This document shows positions 1 to 7,468 of a stretch of DNA of 14,296 bases, piece after piece. The DNA is taken from the NCBI GenBank assembly GCA_030591305.1, contig JAUVBI010000059.1, forward strand, positions 1 to 14,296. The letters are read 5' to 3'. The stretch is from Pseudomonadota bacterium. GTDB taxonomy: Bacteria > Pseudomonadota > Gammaproteobacteria > Pseudomonadales > Halieaceae. The notes below the pieces were generated by a model. That model did no database searches and was not told the DNA's origin. It saw only the letters and a program-made list of their open reading frames with translations. Made by a program: the position numbers and the translations under genes. Each line of letters starts with the position of its first letter. Position 1 is the first letter of the stretch.

Positions 1-212
1 AAGAGGAAGGCAAGGCTGCACTGCACATCGAGTTCAACAGCGATGGCAGCGAAGTCTGGGTTTCTGTCTGGAACCGCACAGACAACAAGAACCCCACGGG
101 TGAAATCGTGATCTACGATGCGAAAACTTTGGAAGAAAAGCACCGCATCAAAGGCCTGACTACACCGACGGGTAAGTTCAACGTCTACAACCGTGTCAAC
201 CACAAGACCTAA
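1..212 (+). CDS. nirS: Cytochrome cd1 nitrite reductase (NirS-type), C-terminal end only
   Basis: The first 212 bases hold the last 69 codons of a gene entering from the left; the stop TAA is at 210-212. The reading frame starts at base 3 and ends with the sequence [10 protein letters not shown], shared with the C-terminus of NirS, where it forms part of the last blade of the d1-heme beta-propeller. EVWVSVWN just upstream matches the EVWFSVWS stretch of the complete nirS copy at 2693-4435. The two C-termini clearly differ elsewhere (GEIVIYDAKTLEEKHRIKG here), so this is a diverged paralog, not a recent duplicate. If complete, the product would be the periplasmic enzyme reducing nitrite to NO. 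The nirT-like gene follows 88 bp downstream and probably serves it. NirN, another cd1-like family, is a less likely alternative because the catalytic part is outside the window. Confidence 0.85.
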   Translation, partial: EEGKAALHIEFNSDGSEVWVSVWNRTDNKNPTGEIVIYDAKTLEEKHRIKGLTTPTGKFNVYNRVNHKT

Positions 213-234
213 GGCTACGCTGTAGCTGGAGTCC

Positions 235-270
235 AAAGCGGGTACGGCATATGTCATGCCCGCTTTTCTT
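235..270 (+). terminator. Probable intrinsic terminator after the first nirS
   Basis: AAAGCGGG (235-242) pairs with CCCGCTTT (259-266) and is followed by a T-rich run (TTTTCTTTT, from 264). The 16-nt loop could pair further within itself (GCAT with ATGC). It lies 22 bases after the nirS stop and 31 bases before the nirT start, so nirT expression would come from read-through or its own weak promoter. I see no FNR-type box in the 88-bp gap. Confidence 0.6.
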
Positions 271-300
271 TTGTATAAACAGTAAAAAGTAGAGTTAACT

Positions 301-2085
301 ATGAAAAATAGCGCATCGTCTGGGAACGGGTTTTGGTCTCGCCGCATGGTATTCGGCACATCGTTTGCCGGGGCGGCGGTATTTTTTATAGTTGGCATTA
401 TATTTTGGGGTGGGTTTAACACCGGCATGGAAGTCACCAATACCACCGAATTTTGTATCGGTTGCCACGAGATGGAGGACAATGTCTATCAGGAATACAT
501 GCCAACCATACATTACTCAAACCGCACAGGTGTAAGAGCTGGATGCCCGGATTGTCACGTTCCAAGACCCTGGATCCACAAGATGATACGCAAAATAAAG
601 GCTTCCAGGGAGCTGTTCTACTGGGCAAGCGGGAAAATAGATACCAAGGAGAAATTTGAAGAGCATCGTTTGGATCTGGCCACCAGGGTGTGGCATGCGA
701 TGAAGGAGACCGATTCCAGGGAGTGTCGGAACTGCCATAACTTTGAGTCGATGAACCCCGAATTCCAGCGCCCCAAGGCGCGTAAGCAACATCTGAACGC
801 TCTTCAAACAGGGCAGACCTGCATCGACTGCCACAAAGGCATTGCCCACAAGGATGTTAGGCATCTGCTGAGTGATGAGGACCTCGAAGAGCTCGAAGCT
901 CCCGACCCCAGCCTTGTGCGCGAAGTGCCCCCGGCCTACCTGGAAGGGCTGGCCAGAATTATGGCTGTGGAAGCTGAGGAGGCAGAGAAAGCCAAAGCAG
1001 AGAAAGCGGCTAACGATGCCAAAATGGATCTGGCGATTGCACAGGCTGTAGCAGCGGCCCAGGGTGGTAATACAGGCAGCTTAGCAACCGCGACGCCTGG
1101 TGACACGAGCACGAGCACGAGCACTATCAATGTCGACTGGAGTAAGGCGCAGAGCACCGAGATTAGTATATTTTACCCGGGAACTGCCTCCATCGAATGG
1201 GTGATGGGCCGCAATCACGGTGGTAAACGCGCCTTCAGCAAGGGCGATCGCTGTATCGAGTGCCATGCGGAGGAGATTCCTGAAATTGGCCAACTGATTG
1301 TTTCCGGCGAGACTGAAAAAGAGCTGGAGCCGAATCCTATACCCGGCAAGCGTGGCAGCTTCCCTGTCGCCATTGATGCAACCCACGATGCCGACTACCT
1401 CTATCTTCGGTTTAGTTGGTCCGAGGGCGAGCACGCCCCAGTGCCATTTGTTGAAGGTGGCAAAATGGATCCTGAAAACCCCATGAAGCTTGCCTTCATG
1501 TTGGCCACCGATGATGCCGAATATGCCGATAGGGCCGGCTGCTGGGGTGCCTGTCACGCCGACGCCAATAGTATGCCATTTGCCCCCGCTCAGGACGCAT
1601 TGCAGGCTTCTGCCTTTGCCGGGCGCCTGGATCTGGGCGGCGGTGTAAGCAAGTATCTCACCGAATCCCGTACTTCCCTGGAGTTTAAGGGCCGGGGCGG
1701 CAAGGCATTGGGCGGCTGGGACAAGCTCAAGGACGAGGCTGACATCAGCGCCGCCCAGGACGCGGGTCAGTATCTGGATTTGGTACGCTACAATTCGGGC
1801 AGTGAGCAGGTCGAGGATGGACAGGTGCTCGCCGAGCGCATTATGCACGGTGGCCGGGGTGCCGAAGTTGAGGCTTCCCTAAAAGCGGGTACCTGGTCGG
1901 TAGTCGTCAAGCGGAAGTTGCAGTCGGAAGAAGCAGGGGACATCAATATTGAACCCGGACAGCTGTATAACTTTGGCTTTGCCATTCATGATGACTACTC
2001 CAGCGCCCGTTATCATCACGTCTCCTTCGGCTACAAGCTAGGATTGGATAACGAAGAAGCTGAGATTAACGCCACGGCGCAATGA
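301..2085 (+). CDS. nirT: NapC/NirT-family multiheme cytochrome c with C-terminal ethylbenzene dehydrogenase-like heme domain
   Basis: Membrane-anchored quinol dehydrogenase of the NapC/NirT family, expected to pass electrons from quinol to periplasmic nitrite reductase. The start ATG gives a short basic N-terminus and one membrane helix (about residues 16-38). The tetraheme NirT domain follows, with CXXCH motifs at residues 52-56 (CIGCH), 82-86 (CPDCH), 142-146 (CRNCH) and 174-178 (CIDCH). An acidic, Ala/Lys/Glu-rich linker (about 190-275) leads to a second domain with CIECH at 318-322 and a wider CX3CH motif, CWGACH, at 414-419. This second part resembles the heme-binding domain of ethylbenzene dehydrogenase/DMSO-reductase gamma subunits (SFPVAIDATHDADYLYLRFSW; GQLYNFGFAIHDDYS near the end). 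Classical NirT is about 200 aa, so 594 aa makes this a long fused form. It follows a nirS, as nirT does in Pseudomonas-type clusters. The two domains are clear; the electron partner is inferred. Confidence 0.85.
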   Translation: MKNSASSGNGFWSRRMVFGTSFAGAAVFFIVGIIFWGGFNTGMEVTNTTEFCIGCHEMEDNVYQEYMPTIHYSNRTGVRAGCPDCHVPRPWIHKMIRKIKASRELFYWASGKIDTKEKFEEHRLDLATRVWHAMKETDSRECRNCHNFESMNPEFQRPKARKQHLNALQTGQTCIDCHKGIAHKDVRHLLSDEDLEELEAPDPSLVREVPPAYLEGLARIMAVEAEEAEKAKAEKAANDAKMDLAIAQAVAAAQGGNTGSLATATPGDTSTSTSTINVDWSKAQSTEISIFYPGTASIEWVMGRNHGGKRAFSKGDRCIECHAEEIPEIGQLIVSGETEKELEPNPIPGKRGSFPVAIDATHDADYLYLRFSWSEGEHAPVPFVEGGKMDPENPMKLAFMLATDDAEYADRAGCWGACHADANSMPFAPAQDALQASAFAGRLDLGGGVSKYLTESRTSLEFKGRGGKALGGWDKLKDEADISAAQDAGQYLDLVRYNSGSEQVEDGQVLAERIMHGGRGAEVEASLKAGTWSVVVKRKLQSEEAGDINIEPGQLYNFGFAIHDDYSSARYHHVSFGYKLGLDNEEAEINATAQ

Positions 2086-2104
2086 GCCTGTCAGTTTATT
2101 CGTC

Positions 2105-2140
2105 CTGACATTATTCCTATGTAGACAGGAATAATGTCAG
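2105..2140. terminator. Hairpin between convergent nirT and cupredoxin genes
   Basis: A perfect 14-bp inverted repeat, CTGACATTATTCCT (2105-2118) and AGGAATAATGTCAG (2127-2140), encloses an 8-nt loop. It fills the 64-bp gap between the nirT stop (2085) and the cupredoxin stop (2150), where convergent transcripts meet. There is no clean T-run on either side, so a bidirectional terminator or a 3'-end stabilising stem is inferred from position. Confidence 0.6.
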
Positions 2141-2149
2141 AGACGTGAC

Positions 2150-2470
2150 TCAATCGGTCACAACCACCTCGCCGATCATTTCAGGATGTGGTCCGCAGCG
2201 ATAGGGAAACGTTCCCACTTCGCTAAATTCTCTTTCGTAGAACTCTTCCGGGAAGAAATAGTCTGGCTCGGGATCGTGGCTCTGCTCAAACCACACACTG
2301 TGGTACTGCCTTTTTTCGTTATTGGTCCAGCGTATGGTGGTGCCTTTGGCGACGGTGATTGATGCGGGGATAAACTTGTACTTCTTGATGCTCACATTGG
2401 CGCTTTCTGCCGCAAGAGCGGGAAGTGGGACCAGCAAGCTGATAAGTAATAAACCGGTACACCTGAGCAT
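2150..2470 (-). CDS. Small periplasmic blue-copper protein (plastocyanin/pseudoazurin-like cupredoxin)
   Basis: A 106-aa exported cupredoxin. The N-terminus is a signal peptide (hydrophobic core about residues 5-19, cleavage likely after ALA at 20). The mature domain, about 85 aa, carries a complete type-1 copper site: His57 in QYHSVWF, then Cys92, His95 and Met98 in YRCGPHPEM. The KYKFIPASITVAKGTTIRWTN segment is typical of plastocyanin-like folds. The start is supported by GGGAG six bases upstream of ATG. It lies downstream of nirS on the same strand but behind a strong terminator, so it may have its own promoter in the 220-bp gap. Known cupredoxins of this size donate electrons to nitrite or NO reductases, and its neighbours make that role likely. 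It has no second copper site, so it is an electron carrier rather than a copper nitrite reductase. Confidence 0.85.
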   Translation of the reverse strand: MLRCTGLLLISLLVPLPALAAESANVSIKKYKFIPASITVAKGTTIRWTNNEKRQYHSVWFEQSHDPEPDYFFPEEFYEREFSEVGTFPYRCGPHPEMIGEVVVTD

Positions 2471-2565
2471 GTTGTTCTCCCACTGGTTATGGTCTGCGCT
2501 GATTGGCGATTATGAGGCCGTGTACGCGTTGGTCAGAACCCAAAGATAGCATAAAGCTTCTGCCG

Positions 2566-2616
2566 GTGTGGTGGGTTAGAAAAGTAGTGTGGTGGGTTGA
2601 AAAGTAGTGTGGTGGC
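2566..2616. repeat. Short tandem direct repeat, about 20-bp unit, 2.5 copies
   Basis: Two consecutive units start with GTGTGGTGGGTT and end with GAAAAGTA (2566-2586, 21 nt with one extra A; 2587-2606, 20 nt). A third, partial unit, GTGTGGTGG, begins at 2607. The array lies in the gap between the cupredoxin start and the nirS terminator, about 100-150 bp upstream of the cupredoxin start. It could be a small variable tandem repeat or spaced protein-binding sites. The period of about two helical turns fits either. Confidence 0.7.
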
Positions 2617-2636
2617 TCAGAGAATATAGCGAAGGC

Positions 2637-2669
2637 AAAAAAAAGCCGGCGCCCCACAGGGGCGCCGGC
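2637..2669 (-). terminator. Strong intrinsic terminator after nirS
   Basis: Read on the minus strand, an 11-bp perfect GC-rich stem (2669-2659 with 2655-2645, three-base loop at 2656-2658) is followed by eight consecutive U residues (complement of A at 2644-2637). It begins 24 bases after the nirS stop. This is a textbook rho-independent terminator and should largely uncouple the cupredoxin from nirS. Confidence 0.92.
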
Positions 2670-2692
2670 CAGGATGGAAACCCTCAGGCTAT

Positions 2693-4441
<1,749 letters not shown>

Positions 4442-4477
4442 TTACCTTTCCTCATAGTTAGAAGTAAATCGAACGCT

Positions 4478-4497
4478 ACAGCCTATCCTTAGGCTGT
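4478..4497. promoter_or_regulatory. Perfect 20-base palindrome in the nirS leader/promoter
   Basis: ACAGCCTA (4478-4485) and TAGGCTGT (4490-4497) form a perfect 8-bp inverted repeat around TCCT. It sits between the FNR/DNR-type box and the nirS start. If the promoter is class II, it overlaps the predicted -10 element (TAGGCT on the minus strand, 4485-4480), which is where an operator would act. It could also form a hairpin in a longer leader. Function is inferred. Confidence 0.45.
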
Positions 4498-4507
4498 GGA
4501 TTCTGCC

Positions 4508-4521
4508 TTGACGTGGGTCAA
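4508..4521 (-). promoter_or_regulatory. FNR/DNR-type box upstream of nirS
   Basis: TTGACGTGGGTCAA is a perfect TTGAC-N4-GTCAA palindrome, matching sites bound by FNR/ANR/DNR/NNR-family regulators that switch on denitrification under low oxygen or NO. Its near edge is 73 bp upstream of the nirS ATG. A class II start site would lie near 4473, leaving a leader of about 38 nt. The opposite strand has no gene close enough to be its target. Confidence 0.75.
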
Positions 4522-4567
4522 ATTAATGGCTGGACAATCATGCGGTCTCGCTGCCTGGAGTGTCATA

Positions 4568-4596
4568 ACCTTGGCGCGGGGCGCCGTGGCCAAGGT
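4568..4596 (-). terminator. Possible weak terminator after the NosR/NirI-like gene
   Basis: ACCTTGGC (4568-4575) pairs with GCCAAGGT (4589-4596) around a GC-rich 13-nt loop that can pair further. It lies about 35 bases past the stop at 4631 on the minus strand. No U-run follows, so read-through into nirS is plausible. Confidence 0.35.
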
Positions 4597-4630
4597 GCCT
4601 TATATTCTTAAACAGTAGTTCTGCCGCTGC

Positions 4631-6142
4631 TTATGAATCTGACGCAATAACCCCCCGCGCTTTTTTCTCCCGATTCTCCCGCTTTTTGCGCTTTTCCACA
4701 AGGGGTGGGCAGCGATGCTTATCCCAGTAAGTTACCTGACACTCCAGGCAGTAGTGGCATTCGTTGTCGATAATCTCGCCAGTGGGCTTGATGGCCGCTA
4801 TCTGGCATTGATGCGCGCAGGACTGGCAGGGCTCACCACATTGGTTGCGCCTGCGCAGCCATTCAAAGATACGAAAACGGGTTACGAAGCTCAAACCTGC
4901 ACCCAGGGGGCACAGGTATTTGCAGTAGAACTTGCTATTTACAGCAGACAGGGCGAGCAGACCCACCGCGTAGATGACGAAGATTGGCTCGCGCATAAAA
5001 TGCAGAATAAAGGTGGTTTTGAAGGGTTCAACTTCGGCCAGTTTTGCGGCATTGACCATGGAGTCCAGGGACAGACCCACCAGCGCAATCAGAATGAAAT
5101 ATTTAATGGCCCATAAGCGCTCGTGCACCCGGGAAGGTATGCGAAAACCCTCAAACCCAAGCCGGTTTGCCAGTTTGCTGATTAAATCCTGGGCGGCACC
5201 AAAGGGGCACAGCCAGCCACAGTAAACACCTCTTCCCCACAGTAATATGCTGATGGCGACGAAGGCCCACAGTAAAAAGACTACAGGCGCCATCAGCAGA
5301 GTGTCCCAGGAAAACCCCCCGCCGATGCTGTGGAAAAAGGCCAGTAGGTTAATCACCGAGAGTTGGGCGGCACAGTAATAGCCGATAAAAAATACAGTAA
5401 ATAGCAGGTATCCCACTCGCAGGCGATGAAACAGCACCGTGTGTTCCACCAGCCAGTCCTGGAAAAACAAAATGGCCAGCAACAACAACAGGGCGAGTGA
5501 GACCACAATCAGTTCGAAGGCGCGTTCCTCCCACATAAATTTCCAGGCGGGTATCTCCTCGGTTAGGGTAATAGCAGGTGCCGCCTTCATTCCGGGCATG
5601 GCCGGCGTATTGCTACGGGGAATGCCATAGGTCTCAGCCACCCGGTGCACGGATTTGTTGACCGAGCTGGTTAATACCATAGTGGTGATGGTGGCGCCAC
5701 TGATGCCGTCGATCCCCACATAGCCTTTCCGGCCGTGGGCGCCCACCCGTATTCTGTCAGTAGTTTTCTTGCCCACAAATTGGTCGATAAAGGCTTTCAT
5801 GTCGGCATCGGACAGCCCCAGCACCAGAATGGGCTCCTCGTGATGCAGAATCTCCACGGCCTTGATCAGCCCACCTTCTCCCAGAGCTACCACGGTATTG
5901 ATTGGCTTACCGGAATAGGCGGATATAGGTGCCAGTTCGTTGGTGGTAAAGGCGTAGCCCAGATTTTTTTTATCGCTGCGCACAGAATAAGCGGGTGCGT
6001 TGCCGTTGAGCGGGGTGACATGCTTTGCAGTCGGAAAGACCCGCTGAGCCTGCTCCAGGGTCAGCTCCTCCCCTGAAACCCCCCCACACGCCAACAGCAG
6101 GAGTATAGAGCAGAGCAGAGCAGTTATTTGACGAGCGGGCAT
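4631..6142 (-). CDS. nirI: NosR/NirI-family FMN-binding and [4Fe-4S] membrane protein, short form
   Basis: Family members supply electrons to, or are needed for expression of, N2O or nitrite reductase. I chose ATG at 6142 (503 aa) over the in-frame GTG at 6163 because GGAAG lies five bases before it and a signal sequence follows directly (LLCSILLLLACGG). A periplasmic FMN-binding domain covers about residues 25-175, with the covalent flavin motif DGISGATIT at 145-153 (Thr151 the expected attachment site). About six membrane helices follow, with two CX3CP motifs (308-312, 407-411), then a cytoplasmic ferredoxin-like tail with cysteines 435/439/442/446 and 462/465/468/478. Typical NosR is about 700 aa; here the periplasmic region between flavin domain and first helix is very short. 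The position in front of nirS, and the absence of nosZ, favour NirI over NosR, though sequence alone does not separate them. A perfect FNR/DNR-type box lies upstream. Confidence 0.85.
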   Translation of the reverse strand: MPARQITALLCSILLLLACGGVSGEELTLEQAQRVFPTAKHVTPLNGNAPAYSVRSDKKNLGYAFTTNELAPISAYSGKPINTVVALGEGGLIKAVEILHHEEPILVLGLSDADMKAFIDQFVGKKTTDRIRVGAHGRKGYVGIDGISGATITTMVLTSSVNKSVHRVAETYGIPRSNTPAMPGMKAAPAITLTEEIPAWKFMWEERAFELIVVSLALLLLLAILFFQDWLVEHTVLFHRLRVGYLLFTVFFIGYYCAAQLSVINLLAFFHSIGGGFSWDTLLMAPVVFLLWAFVAISILLWGRGVYCGWLCPFGAAQDLISKLANRLGFEGFRIPSRVHERLWAIKYFILIALVGLSLDSMVNAAKLAEVEPFKTTFILHFMREPIFVIYAVGLLALSAVNSKFYCKYLCPLGAGLSFVTRFRIFEWLRRRNQCGEPCQSCAHQCQIAAIKPTGEIIDNECHYCLECQVTYWDKHRCPPLVEKRKKRENREKKARGVIASDS

Positions 6143-6192
6143 AATGGCTTCCGTGAAGGGCACTTACAGGCATCCTATTTTTATTAAAGGCT

Positions 6193-6198
6193 ATGCTA
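6193..6198 (-). promoter_or_regulatory. Likely -10 element for the NosR/NirI-like gene
   Basis: On the minus strand the hexamer is TAGCAT, matching TATAAT at four of six positions. It starts 23 bases after the FNR/DNR-type box, the spacing expected of a class II FNR promoter (box centred at -41.5). The start site would be near 6186, about 44 bases before the ATG at 6142. Confidence 0.5.
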
Positions 6199-6220
6199 TT
6201 ACTTGAGGCTAAGCGCTTGG

Positions 6221-6234
6221 TTGATATGTATCAA
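6221..6234. promoter_or_regulatory. Perfect FNR/DNR-type box in divergent promoter
   Basis: TTGATATGTATCAA is an exact TTGAT-N4-ATCAA palindrome, the consensus of FNR/ANR-family regulators. It is the strongest regulatory site in the window. It lies between the NosR/NirI-like gene (minus) and the plus-strand NO-reductase cluster. Spacing fits activation of the minus-strand gene well. On the plus side a class II start would fall near 6269, right at the next ATG (6268), leaving no leader, so control in that direction is less certain. Confidence 0.85.
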
Positions 6235-6267
6235 GCATTGGAGGTCAATTTTGAGGTTTGATGAGGC

Positions 6268-6615
6268 ATGATCCTTCTATTTCGGTTAGTATTACTGCTG
6301 ACGGCTTCGTTGGCGCTGGCAGATAGCGACTCGAGTGCCGTGAATGAGCGTATTCCCGTGCAAAAAGAGCAAGTGGAGGCGCACTGGAAGGTTGATTGTG
6401 CGGGCAGCTGGGCGAGTTTGCTTGAGTTGCGCGTTGAGGCAGGGCAGTATGGTTGCATTCTCCCTGTATATTTGCAGCGGCAGTTGCAGCTCTGTGCCTT
6501 CATCTACCAGCCTCCAGGGGAAAGTTTTGTACACGCTGGTCCAGACTACCAGTCCGCCATTGAGGGTAAGCGGGGAGGCGGGGAGTGTGGGAATTCCTAT
6601 CGTGGCAAAAAGTGA
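6268..6615 (+). CDS. Small exported protein of unknown function, possibly frameshifted
   Basis: I do not recognise the family. ATG at 6268 opens a clear signal peptide (MILLFRLVLLLTASLALADS, cleavage probably after ALA or LAD). The mature part contains VDCAGSW, QYGC and LQLCAFIYQPPG, with several cysteines that could form disulfides in the periplasm. As read, the product is 115 aa and ends in a Gly/Lys-rich tail (GKRGGGECGNSYRGKK) that looks unlike real coding sequence. The next frame from 6521 reads KVLYTLVQTTSPPLRVSGE and runs on to DFLIEVKIS and a stop at 6656-6658, and looks much more protein-like. One extra base in the GGGG run at 6517-6520 would join the two into a protein of about 129 aa ending 60 bases before the next gene. 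It is the first gene after the FNR/DNR-type box and may belong to the downstream cluster. Confidence 0.5.
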   Translation: MILLFRLVLLLTASLALADSDSSAVNERIPVQKEQVEAHWKVDCAGSWASLLELRVEAGQYGCILPVYLQRQLQLCAFIYQPPGESFVHAGPDYQSAIEGKRGGGECGNSYRGKK

Positions 6616-6717
6616 TTTCTTGATAGAGGTCAAGATTTCAGGTAAAAAGACAGAGTAACATAGGTGGGTGCGGCATTTTGTCTCACACACGTTGTTGATA
6701 TTTCAGGGGAAAACAAA

Positions 6718-6873
6718 ATGTCAGATCAAAATCAGGGCGATGACGGCGATATTCCAATGATGCAAAAATTACTGGATAACCCGTTCTTGCTACTTTTCAT
6801 AGGAGTGGCCTCGCCGGCTGTCCTGTATCTGGGTTGGGGTCTTATGGAAATTGTCACCATTCCCGCTCGCTAA
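6718..6873 (+). CDS. 51-aa single-helix membrane protein, likely small subunit of the NO reductase-type complex
   Basis: ATG at 6718 is preceded by AGGGG eight bases upstream; an in-frame ATG at 6664 has no such site and would add an unconvincing extension. The product has an acidic soluble N-terminus (MSDQNQGDDGD), then one hydrophobic helix (about residues 23-43, containing PFLLLFIGVASPAVLYLGWG) and a short tail. It sits 45 bp before the CuA subunit gene on the same strand. Small one-helix subunits accompany several heme-copper oxidases, for example subunit IIa of ba3-type enzymes, and an equivalent role here is inferred from size, topology and position. No catalytic residues are present. 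Confidence 0.75.
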   Translation: MSDQNQGDDGDIPMMQKLLDNPFLLLFIGVASPAVLYLGWGLMEIVTIPAR

Positions 6874-6918
6874 ATATAAATAAAAGACACAAACAAGACC
6901 GTAGAAGGGGTTAAATCT

Positions 6919-7461
6919 ATGTCTAGCCTATCGCCTCCCGCCAAAAAAATATGGTGGAATGAACCGATACATAAATCTGAGTTGTTGTGGATATCACTTG
7001 TCTTTGTCTGGGGCATGGTGATGACCTTCATGATGCCCTACTGGCACGTGGTAGGAAAACAGAACCTCGGTACTGAAACTTATAAGACAACGCCTAAGGC
7101 TTTCCAGGCTACAACCCAGGAATTTGTGGACAAGTACACCGTCCGCACCGAGGGGCCGCGGAATTATCCTGTGGTGGCACCACCTGCGGGCGGCGATGTT
7201 TATCTGATCGCGCGACTGTGGGAATGGTGGCCTATTGTTGAGCTGAAGAAGGGTGAAACGTACCGTTTCCATCTATCTTCACTGGACTGGCAGCACGGTT
7301 TCTCCTTGCAACCCGCTAATATCAACATCCAGGTCGTACCCAATTACGAGCATGTATTCACCCTGACGCCCAACGCATCTGGTGAGTATTCGATTATTTG
7401 TAATGAGTACTGTGGCATTGGTCATCACCTGATGATTGGCAAATTACTGGTAGTGGACTAG
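6919..7461 (+). CDS. norS: CuA-containing subunit II of heme-copper NO reductase (sNOR type)
   Basis: Electron-entry subunit: takes electrons from a periplasmic carrier on a binuclear CuA centre and passes them to the catalytic subunit. The 180-aa protein has one membrane helix (about residues 22-40) and a periplasmic cupredoxin domain with a complete CuA site: His126 (LDWQHGFSL), Cys161, Glu163, Cys165, His169 and Met172 in CNEYCGIGHHLM. Short length and a single helix resemble subunit II of ba3-type oxidases rather than the two-helix aa3 type. AAGGGG lies eight bases before ATG. The catalytic gene starts eight bases after the stop, so the two are translated together. The order CuA subunit, subunit I, Sco matches the norSY-senC cluster described in ammonia oxidisers; the symbol is by analogy with that cluster, from memory. 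An O2-reducing role would be the alternative, but subunit I argues against it. Confidence 0.82.
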   Translation: MSSLSPPAKKIWWNEPIHKSELLWISLVFVWGMVMTFMMPYWHVVGKQNLGTETYKTTPKAFQATTQEFVDKYTVRTEGPRNYPVVAPPAGGDVYLIARLWEWWPIVELKKGETYRFHLSSLDWQHGFSLQPANINIQVVPNYEHVFTLTPNASGEYSIICNEYCGIGHHLMIGKLLVVD

Positions 7462-7468
7462 GGGAATA

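Noticed and set aside
1081..1848. 255-aa open frame on the minus strand inside the nirT-like gene
   Set aside because: It lies wholly opposite a clear multiheme cytochrome, has no ribosome site that I can see and no recognisable domain; it is a by-product of the coding strand's composition.
2529..2543. TTGGTCAGAACCCAA upstream of the cupredoxin as a possible FNR-type box
   Set aside because: It is 15 bases long, lacks the A and T at the key inner positions of TTGAT-N4-ATCAA, and is not symmetric enough to call.
6344..6658. A stand-alone 104-aa protein starting at ATG 6344
   Set aside because: Its first 60 residues look non-coding and lack a signal peptide; only the part after about 6521 looks real, better explained as the end of the 6268 gene after a frameshift.
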